A DNA stretch of 35,990 bases from an uncultured Cellvibrio sp. (GTDB lineage: Bacteria; Pseudomonadota; Gammaproteobacteria; Pseudomonadales; Cellvibrionaceae), in the NCBI GenBank assembly GCA_946480695.1, contig CAMLKG010000037.1:1-35990 (forward strand), written 5' to 3'. Positions 1 through 8,017 of the stretch are shown here, piece after piece. The notes beneath the pieces are model-generated. The model saw only the letters and a program-made list of their open reading frames with translations, had not been told where the DNA came from and did no database searches. The position numbers were made by a program, and so were the translations under genes. Each line of letters begins with the position of its first letter. The stretch's first letter is position 1.

Positions 1-120
1 ACCATTTCCATGGCTAAGCTCGTGGTATTGTCCAATTTCTACCCAATTAAGCAGGCTTATAACTTTTTGATGTTTAAAGGGAGCATACGATTTAAAAATA
101 AGTGGATTGATAGTATACGA

Positions 121-154
121 AATAGACTGCACAGCCCTGTGCAGTCTATTTTTT
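121..154 (+). terminator. Strong hairpin with T-run at left edge
   Basis: A 14-bp perfect inverted repeat, AATAGACTGCACAG (121-134) and CTGTGCAGTCTATT (137-150), is separated by two bases and followed by TTTT. On the + strand this is a textbook rho-independent terminator for a transcript entering from the left of the window. It begins just after the stop of a small - strand ORF (157-336), so it may also act for that gene, although the T-run on the - strand is much weaker. Confidence 0.7.
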
Positions 155-156
155 GC

Positions 157-336
157 TCATGCTGCTTTCACTTTAATTTGTGAAGCCTCAAATGAGTTGC
201 ATATAAATAACAAAGTTTCTCTTGTTTGTGGATCACCGACTTTTTTTGCAATGGTTACGGCTTCACCAAAACGACGCTGCATACACAGTATCCGCGCTGT
301 GCGAATAAGTTCTATATCATTCAGTTCAGTTCCCAT
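157..336 (-). CDS. Small hypothetical protein, 59 aa
   Basis: An ATG at 336 opens a 59-codon frame ending in TGA at 157-159. An in-frame stop lies just upstream, so this ATG is the first possible one. A GAGG sequence sits four bases before it, which is somewhat close for a ribosome binding site. The peptide starts MGTELNDIELIRTARI and reads as a soluble, mildly basic helical protein; it has no signal peptide or membrane segment. I do not recognise the family. The hairpin at 121-150 follows the stop directly, which supports a real gene. The overlapping + strand frame at 107-493 looks like non-coding translation by comparison. Confidence 0.4.
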   Translation of the reverse strand: MGTELNDIELIRTARILCMQRRFGEAVTIAKKVGDPQTRETLLFICNSFEASQIKVKAA

Positions 337-631
337 AAGTCCTCACATTCGCTCCGTGGCTGCTTTAAAGGGTGAATATAAAATCCATCTGGAAAGTTTC
401 CTTCTAATGGCCGCTCCTGGCCTAACTGTCATATCAATATGCTTACCGCACTTAAATGTAGCTAACCAAGTCCGCTTTACCCACTGGTCATAGGCGGAAT
501 TTTGTGTAGGAAATAGCTTACAAAATGATCAAATCACCCCATCCAGGGTTTGGATTTGTAAACCCCATGACATTTATCTGATAATTCGGCTAGGCTTTCC
601 AAAACGCTAATAACCCACAGGAAGCCCCACC
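337..631. other. Intergenic region before the DUF1080 gene
   Basis: About 295 bases with no gene I can support. On the - strand an open stretch of about 60 codons (roughly 345-530) has no good start codon and ends overlapping the region before the 59-aa ORF; it could be a decayed gene. A good ribosome binding site (AGGA, nine bases before the ATG at 632) lies at the right end. I see no convincing sigma-70 promoter. Confidence 0.4.
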
Positions 632-1474
632 ATGACTGAAAAATCCCGCTCGCAACCTATTGCCTTTAGCATTCTGGCCTTTTTGTTAATCCCCAACCTT
701 TATGTCGCGGAGACGCTAGCTAACCCGGATGTGGAAGAGTGGGTGGACCTGTTCAATGGTAAGGACCTAAGCAACTGGTCGCCGAAGGTACGGGGTTATC
801 CGTTGGGGGTAAATGCATTGAATACCTTTCGGGTAAAAGATGGGGTAATGCAAATCCGTTACGACAGCTATGACGAATTTGGCGGTAGGTTCGGCCATAT
901 TTTTTCCAATGCAGGGCCATTTTCACATTACAAAATCCAGGTGGAGTATCGTTTCGTTGGCGAGCAAGTTAAGGGAGGCCCGGCCTGGGCATATCGGAAC
1001 AATGGAATAATGTTCCATACCCAGGACCCCAAAACCATGGGTGTTGAGCAGGATTTCCCCGGGTGCATGGAATATCAACTATTGGGCGGCAACGGCACGG
1101 ACCCGCGTCCTACCGGAAATCTGTGCACTCCAGGGTCCCAAGTGGTAATCAATGGCGAATTACGTAAAGACCATTGCATGAATTCAACCAGCGAAACCTA
1201 TCACGGTGACCAATGGGTGACAGCGGAACTGGTAGTGCACGGCAGCAAATTGGCCCAACATTACATCAATGGGAAAAAAGTTTTTGAGTACAACGATTTG
1301 CAATGGGATGATGGAAAGCCGATGGAAGGAGGGCACATTGCACTGCAAGCCGAAACGGCTCCGACAGATTTTCGTAAAGTCCGTATCTTGAATTTGGAAG
1401 GGTGTATGGATAAAAAAGCCAGAAACTATAAGCGCTATTTTGTGAAGGACAATCCTGAAACCTGTACCTATTAA
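632..1474 (+). CDS. Secreted DUF1080 / 3-keto-disaccharide hydrolase-like protein
   Basis: The 280-residue product has an N-terminal hydrophobic segment (about residues 10-30, cleavage plausible after TLA) and then one DUF1080 concanavalin-like beta-sandwich. It opens with the family hallmark WVDLFNGKDLSNW (about residues 37-49) and contains the typical NNGIMFHTQ and EYQLLGG blocks in the middle. Characterised members hydrolyse 3-keto-glycosides, and many others are simply carbohydrate-binding. The protein is probably periplasmic or extracellular. The C-terminal about 25 residues (GCMDKKARNYKRYF...) form a short basic, Cys-containing tail not needed for the fold. It converges with the large cytochrome-like lipoprotein gene, which belongs to a family often found near DUF1080 genes. 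The start is supported by AGGA nine bases upstream, and a hairpin follows the stop. Confidence 0.85.
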   Translation: MTEKSRSQPIAFSILAFLLIPNLYVAETLANPDVEEWVDLFNGKDLSNWSPKVRGYPLGVNALNTFRVKDGVMQIRYDSYDEFGGRFGHIFSNAGPFSHYKIQVEYRFVGEQVKGGPAWAYRNNGIMFHTQDPKTMGVEQDFPGCMEYQLLGGNGTDPRPTGNLCTPGSQVVINGELRKDHCMNSTSETYHGDQWVTAELVVHGSKLAQHYINGKKVFEYNDLQWDDGKPMEGGHIALQAETAPTDFRKVRILNLEGCMDKKARNYKRYFVKDNPETCTY

Positions 1475-1515
1475 TTAAGGTAAACCTCATTGGAATAATC
1501 CGCAATTTAGCTGTT

Positions 1516-1545
1516 CCTCAAGCCATCCATGGCTTGAGGCTTTTA
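1516..1545 (+). terminator. Terminator of the DUF1080 gene
   Basis: A 10-bp perfect stem, CCTCAAGCCA (1516-1525) and TGGCTTGAGG (1530-1539), has a four-base loop and is followed by CTTTTAA. It lies about 40 bases after the stop of the + strand gene. The short T-run makes it moderate in strength. On the - strand there is no T-run after the stem, so it probably serves only the + strand gene. Confidence 0.65.
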
Positions 1546-1606
1546 ACTAGAATGCCCCCGATTCGCTTCAGTTGATACAACATCGTTAACCATTACTTCG
1601 AAAAAA

Positions 1607-4600
1607 TTAATGCTTTTCCTGCACCTCAGCGGTAAGTGTAGACAAATACGCAATTAAATCGCGTAATTCCGCTTTGGTTAACCCCAATCCCATCGGGGGC
1701 ATAGGTGATATCCCGCCGAATTCCAGCTTTTCTATATCCGTTCGCAAAATGGTTTGCGGTTTGTTATTGGTCGTAATCCGAATATCATTTTTGGTTTCCG
1801 CATCGAATGATCCCTCAATGCGCTCGCCGCTTTTCAGTACCGCTGTTACGCGGCCAAAACCGGGAGCAATGCGTGCGGCGGGAGCGACTAATGCTTCCAG
1901 CATTTGTTCGGGGGTAATACGGGTGGCGATGGTTGTTAAATCCGGCCCGACTTTATTCCCACGTGAGCCAACCATATGGCAGCGAATGCATTGGGTGGAA
2001 TTGCTGTAACGGAAAAGGGCAACACCTTTTTCAGGGTCACCCCCGTAAATTGCTTCACGATACATGTCCAGCGGATTATTTTTGTCTTTTTTACTTTCGT
2101 AATCAGCCAGCAATTGTTTCAGTTCCGGCGACTCAATCTTTTCCACCGCTGTGATCAGTTCGAGCTGCACTTGCGAGGCGACTTTTCCGTCAATTAATGA
2201 TGCCATTTGTTCACGGAACAAGGATTCCGCTTCCGGCCCTTTCACGTTTGCTAGTGATAGGAGTGCCGCTTGTTGTTCACCAGGAGTACCGTTTTTAATA
2301 AGCAGGCTGTGCATTTCCACAACCTGTGATACCGGCATATTTAATTCGGGCACCAATGCCAAACCGGCCATACGAACGGATTGTTCTTTATCCTTCAAGG
2401 CGATGAAGACCAGATCGCCAATTTTTTCATGATTAAATTTTTTCAACGTATGCAAGGCAGCGATGCGTACATCCGCCTCTTTATCATTTGCAAGCATCGA
2501 TTCTAATTGCGAATTTGCGTCCTGCAAATCCAATTCACCCAATGCGAAAATAGTAGCCTTGCGCACATGGCTGCTGTTGTCGGCTAACAATTTCGCATAA
2601 CCGGTTTCCAATGCCGCAATAGCATCTGATTTAGGCCGCTTCAAAGGGCCGCGATACATACCGCTTACCCGATCATATACAGACGCATCAGTCCAGACTG
2701 CAACGGCGTGTATGGCTTCCGCGCGAATGGTTCCGGGAAGTGATGATTGCTGCGCGAAGCCAACCAGGCGTATGGCATTTTTATCGCTATCCTCGCCATA
2801 GACATTGGCGTTAATAGCGCGACGCAAGAGCGCTTCGTTAGTAAACGGTGGTTTATCGAGGATTGCGGCCAACGCGGGCAGGGCATCCCTTACCAAATCA
2901 TCGTCATTGATCGCACGCGCTGCGTTAGTCACAACATATTCGCTTTTGTCTTCGAGGAATTTTGCAAGTAATGGACTGGCCATTTTTTTCAACGCAACGA
3001 CCGCGGCGATACGTACCGCTTCCGAGTTATGCACGGCTAATTCACCCAGGGCTTTTTCGTCACCGATACGCGCCAGTGCAACGGCCCCCGCCTGGCGCAG
3101 ATAGACATCGCGATCATCGTTCACTTGCAGCATCTGGATAATCGGCTGGATCGCATTCGATGCCGCCATCCTGCCCAGGGCCTGGGTAGCGTATAGCTGT
3201 ACGCGTGGATTTTCGTCGGCTAATAACGCGATAAGTTTTTCCGTCCCCGCTTTCATTTTCGCATCGCCCAGCACCTTGGCCGCCTGGGCGCGAATTTCCG
3301 CATCGCTGTCTTGCAATAGGTTTAGCAAGACGGCATTGCCAGCGGGGTTCTTACGCAATATCTGGCCCAGGCCCCAAACGGCGTGGATACGGGCTAATTG
3401 GTGTGGCGATGAAACAGCCACTTCTTGCAAAGCGGTAACCTGGTGCTGTTCCGCCAATACAAATTGCGCTTTCTGACGCACGCGCATATCCGCATGATTC
3501 AAATATCCAAGCAATTGTTCCAGAGCAAACTCGCGGAAATTGCCAGCAAGTAATTTTTTTACTTGTTCGCGTTCCGGTGTTATACCGGTTGCCAAATCCA
3601 TTTTCCATACGCGGCCCTTTTGTTTGAGGCCCCAGCCTTCAATCCAGTCACTGAAATAAAGTGCACCATCGGGACCAAAATCCAAACCTGTTGCCAGAAC
3701 GCCGCGCATGACGTTTTCATCACTGGCTAACTCAAAGGACGCCCCCTTGGGTTTCAAGGTAAACGCATTAATACCGGCGCGTGTTGCTGAGCCGACAAAT
3801 TCAACTACAAAAAAATGATCTTTCCATTTATCGCCCAAACCTGTACCGGGATGATAAGCCATACCGGTAGGGCCGGCATGGTAAGGGGCAACTGGCGGCA
3901 ATAGGTGTGCGGCCTGCTCTTTAAATCTGGGCTTGTAATAATCTTCGTCCATCCAGATTTTATAGGTATTGTTTTTAGGGTCCTTATATTTCCCAAGCTG
4001 CCAGTTAATTCGCCAGCCGGTGTCGGAGCCTTCAATGAGATGCACCACGCGCTCGTATTCACCTACGTGGTCGCCATCATTATCGACACTGATAAAGTTG
4101 CCGTACTTGTCGAACGAAAACTCGTAAATATTGCGTAAGCCTGCCGCGAATACTTCAAAGTTACTGCCATCAATTTCACTGCGGACAATTACACCCTGGT
4201 TGGGATAATGCCATTGGGTTCCGTATTGGTCGGTTACGCTGGTGCCAATGTCGCCCATGCTGTAGTACAACATGCCATCCGGGCCGAGCATGGCACCGGA
4301 AAGGCCATGGCCGCTAAAACCGATGTGCACAGCAAAGCCATGGACAAGGGATTTTTGTGAGTCCAGATAACCATCATTATCGGTGTCTTTTAACCGCCAA
4401 AAATCCGGGGCGATATTGATAAACATTTCATCGAGCAATTCGTGGTAGAACAATCCACCGATCACGTCGGTTACTTCTGTATGAAAATCATCGATTGCCG
4501 TTTGCGCAAGGTCCGCTTTACCGGAACCCCGGGTATCTTCCAGGCGGATTACTTTTTCAGTGGTTATCGCCAGGTCGCGCCAATCGTGGCTACCATCATT

Positions 4601-5092
4601 ATTGCGATCAGGAATTTTTTTATTTTGTTCGCTTTTTTCCGGTGCCAATTCTGAATGCAAAAATTTACGTCGGTCTTCGATGGTGGAAAATGTCATGGAA
4701 GCATCTTCCCATTCAGGCACACCGCGAATATCAAATTCCGAATTATTGCTGCGCTGGGTTATGCCGGCCCAAATACGGCCTTTATCGTCGACGTGGATGG
4801 CAACCGTATCGCCCAATAACTTTTCCGACGCCCAGAGTTCTGTCTTGAGCCCTTCCGCCGTAGTAATCGGAACCTGTTGTTCTATTGCTTGTGCATCGGC
4901 CTTGGCTTGCTCGGGTGTAACACGGGTTATTTCCATGGCCACATTACTCGCCGATGAACCCAGGCTGGCAGCGGATTGGATATTTGAATCAGTTTCTGTT
5001 TTCTCTCCACAGCCGCTCAATAGCATGAGTACAACGGCGATGGGCGAAAGTGCAAAACGGGATAGGCTAGGGCGAAAAAATTCCGGGGTCAT
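1607..5092 (-). CDS. PVC-type lipoprotein: beta-propeller, HEAT repeats and c-type heme domain
   Basis: The 1,161-residue product begins with a lipoprotein signal (LMLLSGCGEK, lipobox cysteine near residue 28). Residues about 75-500 match the putative membrane-bound dehydrogenase beta-propeller, with motifs such as GPDGMLYYSMGD and FGPDGALYFSDW. Residues about 520-930 are a long run of HEAT-like repeats (for example SDAEIRAQAAKVLGDAK, then NPRVQLYATQALGRMA). The C-terminus is a class I cytochrome c domain with CIRCH at C1035, C1038 and H1039, and a Met-rich SPMPPMGLG stretch that may supply the distal ligand. This architecture is common in Planctomycetes and Bacteroidetes and is thought to oxidise sugars or alcohols, passing electrons to the heme. 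The substrate here is unknown. It converges with a DUF1080 gene, which fits a shared role in sugar oxidation and keto-sugar cleavage. The Shine-Dalgarno at 5092 is weak. Confidence 0.85.
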   Translation of the reverse strand: MTPEFFRPSLSRFALSPIAVVLMLLSGCGEKTETDSNIQSAASLGSSASNVAMEITRVTPEQAKADAQAIEQQVPITTAEGLKTELWASEKLLGDTVAIHVDDKGRIWAGITQRSNNSEFDIRGVPEWEDASMTFSTIEDRRKFLHSELAPEKSEQNKKIPDRNNDGSHDWRDLAITTEKVIRLEDTRGSGKADLAQTAIDDFHTEVTDVIGGLFYHELLDEMFINIAPDFWRLKDTDNDGYLDSQKSLVHGFAVHIGFSGHGLSGAMLGPDGMLYYSMGDIGTSVTDQYGTQWHYPNQGVIVRSEIDGSNFEVFAAGLRNIYEFSFDKYGNFISVDNDGDHVGEYERVVHLIEGSDTGWRINWQLGKYKDPKNNTYKIWMDEDYYKPRFKEQAAHLLPPVAPYHAGPTGMAYHPGTGLGDKWKDHFFVVEFVGSATRAGINAFTLKPKGASFELASDENVMRGVLATGLDFGPDGALYFSDWIEGWGLKQKGRVWKMDLATGITPEREQVKKLLAGNFREFALEQLLGYLNHADMRVRQKAQFVLAEQHQVTALQEVAVSSPHQLARIHAVWGLGQILRKNPAGNAVLLNLLQDSDAEIRAQAAKVLGDAKMKAGTEKLIALLADENPRVQLYATQALGRMAASNAIQPIIQMLQVNDDRDVYLRQAGAVALARIGDEKALGELAVHNSEAVRIAAVVALKKMASPLLAKFLEDKSEYVVTNAARAINDDDLVRDALPALAAILDKPPFTNEALLRRAINANVYGEDSDKNAIRLVGFAQQSSLPGTIRAEAIHAVAVWTDASVYDRVSGMYRGPLKRPKSDAIAALETGYAKLLADNSSHVRKATIFALGELDLQDANSQLESMLANDKEADVRIAALHTLKKFNHEKIGDLVFIALKDKEQSVRMAGLALVPELNMPVSQVVEMHSLLIKNGTPGEQQAALLSLANVKGPEAESLFREQMASLIDGKVASQVQLELITAVEKIESPELKQLLADYESKKDKNNPLDMYREAIYGGDPEKGVALFRYSNSTQCIRCHMVGSRGNKVGPDLTTIATRITPEQMLEALVAPAARIAPGFGRVTAVLKSGERIEGSFDAETKNDIRITTNNKPQTILRTDIEKLEFGGISPMPPMGLGLTKAELRDLIAYLSTLTAEVQEKH

Positions 5093-5249
5093 GGCTACTC
5101 ACAGCATTATGTTTATTAGTGACGCACTTATGGTCACGGGGAATTATAGGTGAGCAAGCAATTTCCGGCGCTTGAATTGACGCTGCTGAACATTAATTAA
5201 CACTTTGTCATAGGAAACAAATCCTTGTCTCCATTGATCGCATATGGAT

Positions 5250-6605
5250 TTAAACGGGAATACCTGCGGGTACTTCACTGACCTTTCTGGCCTGGGTTCC
5301 CGCAGGGGCTTCGTAAAAACCCGCCTGGGTTCCCAATTCGTCGCGCACGCGAATCATTGAAAACATTCCACCCATTTCCAATTTTCCGTAGCGGCCTTCC
5401 CCCATCATCATCGGTAAGGTATTTTCCGGGCCCGGCATATGGCCCATATCCGTGTGTAATTGATGCTCCGCCATGCCGCTTTCGCCCATTGCCATATAAC
5501 CCGGCAATACTTTATTGATTTGTGCCTCGGGTTGTTTAACCCCAAGCATGTTCGGGACTTCGTGCCCCATGGCATTCATGGTGTGGTGACTCATGTGGCA
5601 GTGGAACGCCCAATCGCCCGGAACCGCAATAAACTCCAGGTCGCGCGTTTGACCGACGCCGACTATCTCCGTTACCTCCCTGCGCCATTGGTTTTGTGGC
5701 CAGCGGCCACCATCCGAACCGGTCACATCGAATTGCACGCCATGCAAATGGATCGGATGGTTCCACATGGATAGATTTCCCACGCGGATTCGCACCCGCT
5801 CGCCGGTTTGCGCAACCATGGATTCAATTGCGGGAAACACCTTGCTGTTCATTGTCCATAAATCAAATTCCGTCATCACGCTTGGATCGGGCCGATAGGT
5901 ACCCGGATGCACCGCCCAGTTATGCAAAAGTATCGCGTAATCGCGATCAATTGCCGGTGTAAGCGGCTCTTTGGGATGGATAATAAACATCCCCATCATT
6001 CCCAGCGCCATTTGCACCATTTCATCGGCGTGCGGGTGATACATGTGCGTGCCATGCTGTTGCAAAGTGAATTCGTAAACAAATGTTTCACCGGGTTTTA
6101 TGGCGGGTTGGGTTAACCCGCTTACGCCATCCATACCCCAGGGCAATAAAATTCCGTGCCAGTGGATACTTGTGTGCTCAGGCAAGTTATTCGTGACATA
6201 AATCCGCACACGGTCACCTTCAACCGCTTCAATCGTCGGCCCTGGTGTCGTGCCGTTGTAACCCCAGGCTTTGATTGTGGTTCCCGGTGCAAATTCGTGT
6301 TCAATTTCGCCTGCAATCAAATGGAATTCTTTCACACCATCATTCATGCGATAGGACAAGGTGCGGCCATTCGGAGTGATGACGGGGCGATACCCCTGCG
6401 CGGTTACTGCCGGTTTTAGCGTACTGACGGCGGGAATACGTTGGGTGGTTTTAATGGATTTTTTTGCAGTGTGGACAGGGTGTGAATGATCCGTGCTTGA
6501 GGCCTGGACCGAATGCGCACCGTGATTATGTTGCGCGCGAACCGGTAAACTGGCCGCAACCAAACCGAGTGCGCTGCCGACTAACAAATCGCGACGATTA
6601 ATCAT
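5250..6605 (-). CDS. Tat-exported multicopper oxidase of the copper operon
   Basis: The open frame extends to 6701, but the start is placed at the ATG at 6605. The protein then opens MINRRDLLVGSALG, a twin-arginine signal ending near LPVRAQ, giving 451 residues. Copper-binding blocks appear in order: HWHG, YHPHADEM, NHPIHLHG, and HCHMSHHTMNAM with H335, C336, H337, H341 and M346 as trinuclear and type 1 ligands. The region after it is rich in Met and His (HTDMGHMPG, LPMMMGEG), as in copper-tolerance oxidases that bind extra Cu(I). It probably oxidises periplasmic Cu(I) to the less toxic Cu(II). The ATG overlaps the last eight bases of the upstream outer-membrane protein gene (ATGATTAA), so translation is probably coupled. 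It resembles short CopA/PcoA- or CueO-like enzymes; which subgroup is not certain. Confidence 0.9.
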   Translation of the reverse strand: MINRRDLLVGSALGLVAASLPVRAQHNHGAHSVQASSTDHSHPVHTAKKSIKTTQRIPAVSTLKPAVTAQGYRPVITPNGRTLSYRMNDGVKEFHLIAGEIEHEFAPGTTIKAWGYNGTTPGPTIEAVEGDRVRIYVTNNLPEHTSIHWHGILLPWGMDGVSGLTQPAIKPGETFVYEFTLQQHGTHMYHPHADEMVQMALGMMGMFIIHPKEPLTPAIDRDYAILLHNWAVHPGTYRPDPSVMTEFDLWTMNSKVFPAIESMVAQTGERVRIRVGNLSMWNHPIHLHGVQFDVTGSDGGRWPQNQWRREVTEIVGVGQTRDLEFIAVPGDWAFHCHMSHHTMNAMGHEVPNMLGVKQPEAQINKVLPGYMAMGESGMAEHQLHTDMGHMPGPENTLPMMMGEGRYGKLEMGGMFSMIRVRDELGTQAGFYEAPAGTQARKVSEVPAGIPV

Positions 6606-8004
6606 GGTGATGTTCCCCGTGTTCGGTGTGATCGGTATGTAATCCACGGCTATTTCCCGCCAGCGGAATTGAATGTCCCACAGCCAGTTCCAATTGGGCA
6701 CGGGCTTGCCAGTAATCCGTTAATGTTTCGGTGAATTCATGCGCGAGCTGGATTTGTTGGCGTTTTATGGATAACAATTCAAGCGGGCTGGTTAACATGA
6801 AATTTACTTCGCGATTGGAAAGTTCGACACGCTTCTCCGCTACCGCTAATGCAGCTTCCAGGTTTTTTAATTGGGTACGCGCGGAATCCATCACATTCAG
6901 CGCCTGGGCTATAGCGCTGTCTGCATCTAATTCCAGTTGTCGCAAGCGTGCATCCAGTGTGGCTTTTTGCGCATCGATAGCTGCCAGTTTTCCCTGGCCA
7001 CGATTAAATAGCGGTAATGCCAACTCCACTTCAGGTCCATAATTCCTGGTACCGTCAAATTCGCGTTCCGCAGTGATGCCCAGGTTGAGATCGCGCCAGC
7101 CATTTTGCTCGCGAACCAGTTGCCTGCGCTTTTCCAGCAACGCCAGTTGACGCTGGGTAATTTTTATATCCAGGCGATTATCTTTTGCCTGCTCCAATAA
7201 CTGCGAGTGGGTAATGCTGTCAGCGGGTAGCGCCGGGAGTTGTGCCGGAACATCCATCCGCCGGGTAGAGGGCAAGCCGATAAAATTCAGCAGCACCAGT
7301 TGCTTTTCGTAGGCAATGGTTTGCCGTTTTTCCATTTGCTGTTGCACACGCCGCAATTCATTGTCGTAATACAAAAAATTATTTTCCGACATGTTGCCCG
7401 CGCGATATAAACCCAATGCCAACTGCTGCCTTGCCCGGGTGGCTTCCAGCATTTTGTCCTGTACATAGCAATGCTGCATTGCCGCCACAGCCGCAAAATA
7501 ATGTGTGCTTGTTTCAGCAATCAACTGTTGTAATTCGCCTTGTAATTGCAACTGTGTTTCCAGTACTTTTTCCCGGGCCAATTGACGTCGCAACGGGCGC
7601 GTAAAAAGCGCTAATAAAGGTTGGCTCAGGGAAGTATCCAATTGCCAGCGCCCGCCGCCCTCCGGTTTTAACGCACCTATGCTGATATGCGGGTTATCAA
7701 TCAGTTCCGCTTGCAACGCCGAGGCTTCAGCGATGCCCACAGCCGCCAGTTGCATACCCACTCGCGGAGATTTTGCCAATAAAATCTGTATCGTTTTTTG
7801 CAAGCTCAGCGGTTGGTCCATTACCAGCGGAGCATCCGCCTTCCCCAACGAATTCGCTGAAATATTTACAGCGGGATAACGCATATTGAGTTGCTGCTCA
7901 ATGGCGGCAACAGAAGGCGAGGGTGGCGTATTGGCACAGGCACCCAGGAGCAGCGTTGATGCTAACAGGCAGGCTAACCGCCCTCGTGTTCGGTGATTCT
8001 TCAT
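6598..8004 (-). CDS. TolC-family outer-membrane efflux lipoprotein
   Basis: The 468-residue product has a lipoprotein signal (LLASTLLLGACANT, Cys near residue 23) and the helical coiled-coil pattern of two outer-membrane efflux repeats, with the typical PLFNRGQGKLAAIDAQKA block near residue 330. CusC-like proteins form the outer-membrane exit duct of copper and silver efflux systems. The C-terminal tail (HTDHTEHGEHHHD) is strongly His-rich and could bind metal. The gene starts 13 bases after the P-type ATPase stop and overlaps the multicopper oxidase start by eight bases. No RND pump or membrane-fusion protein gene is present in the window, so a partner must come from elsewhere or the protein works in another way. 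Confidence 0.88.
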   Translation of the reverse strand: MKNHRTRGRLACLLASTLLLGACANTPPSPSVAAIEQQLNMRYPAVNISANSLGKADAPLVMDQPLSLQKTIQILLAKSPRVGMQLAAVGIAEASALQAELIDNPHISIGALKPEGGGRWQLDTSLSQPLLALFTRPLRRQLAREKVLETQLQLQGELQQLIAETSTHYFAAVAAMQHCYVQDKMLEATRARQQLALGLYRAGNMSENNFLYYDNELRRVQQQMEKRQTIAYEKQLVLLNFIGLPSTRRMDVPAQLPALPADSITHSQLLEQAKDNRLDIKITQRQLALLEKRRQLVREQNGWRDLNLGITAEREFDGTRNYGPEVELALPLFNRGQGKLAAIDAQKATLDARLRQLELDADSAIAQALNVMDSARTQLKNLEAALAVAEKRVELSNREVNFMLTSPLELLSIKRQQIQLAHEFTETLTDYWQARAQLELAVGHSIPLAGNSRGLHTDHTEHGEHHHD

Positions 8005-8017
8005 AAAAATTTCCTGT

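Noticed and set aside
107..493. A 128-codon + strand open frame at the left edge
   Set aside because: It runs through the terminator hairpin at 121-150, has no ribosome binding site and no family resemblance; the - strand 59-aa frame in the same place is more protein-like.
4560..5153. A 197-codon + strand frame opposite the large cytochrome-like lipoprotein
   Set aside because: It is antisense to a gene whose domains are clear, and its translation has no recognisable fold.
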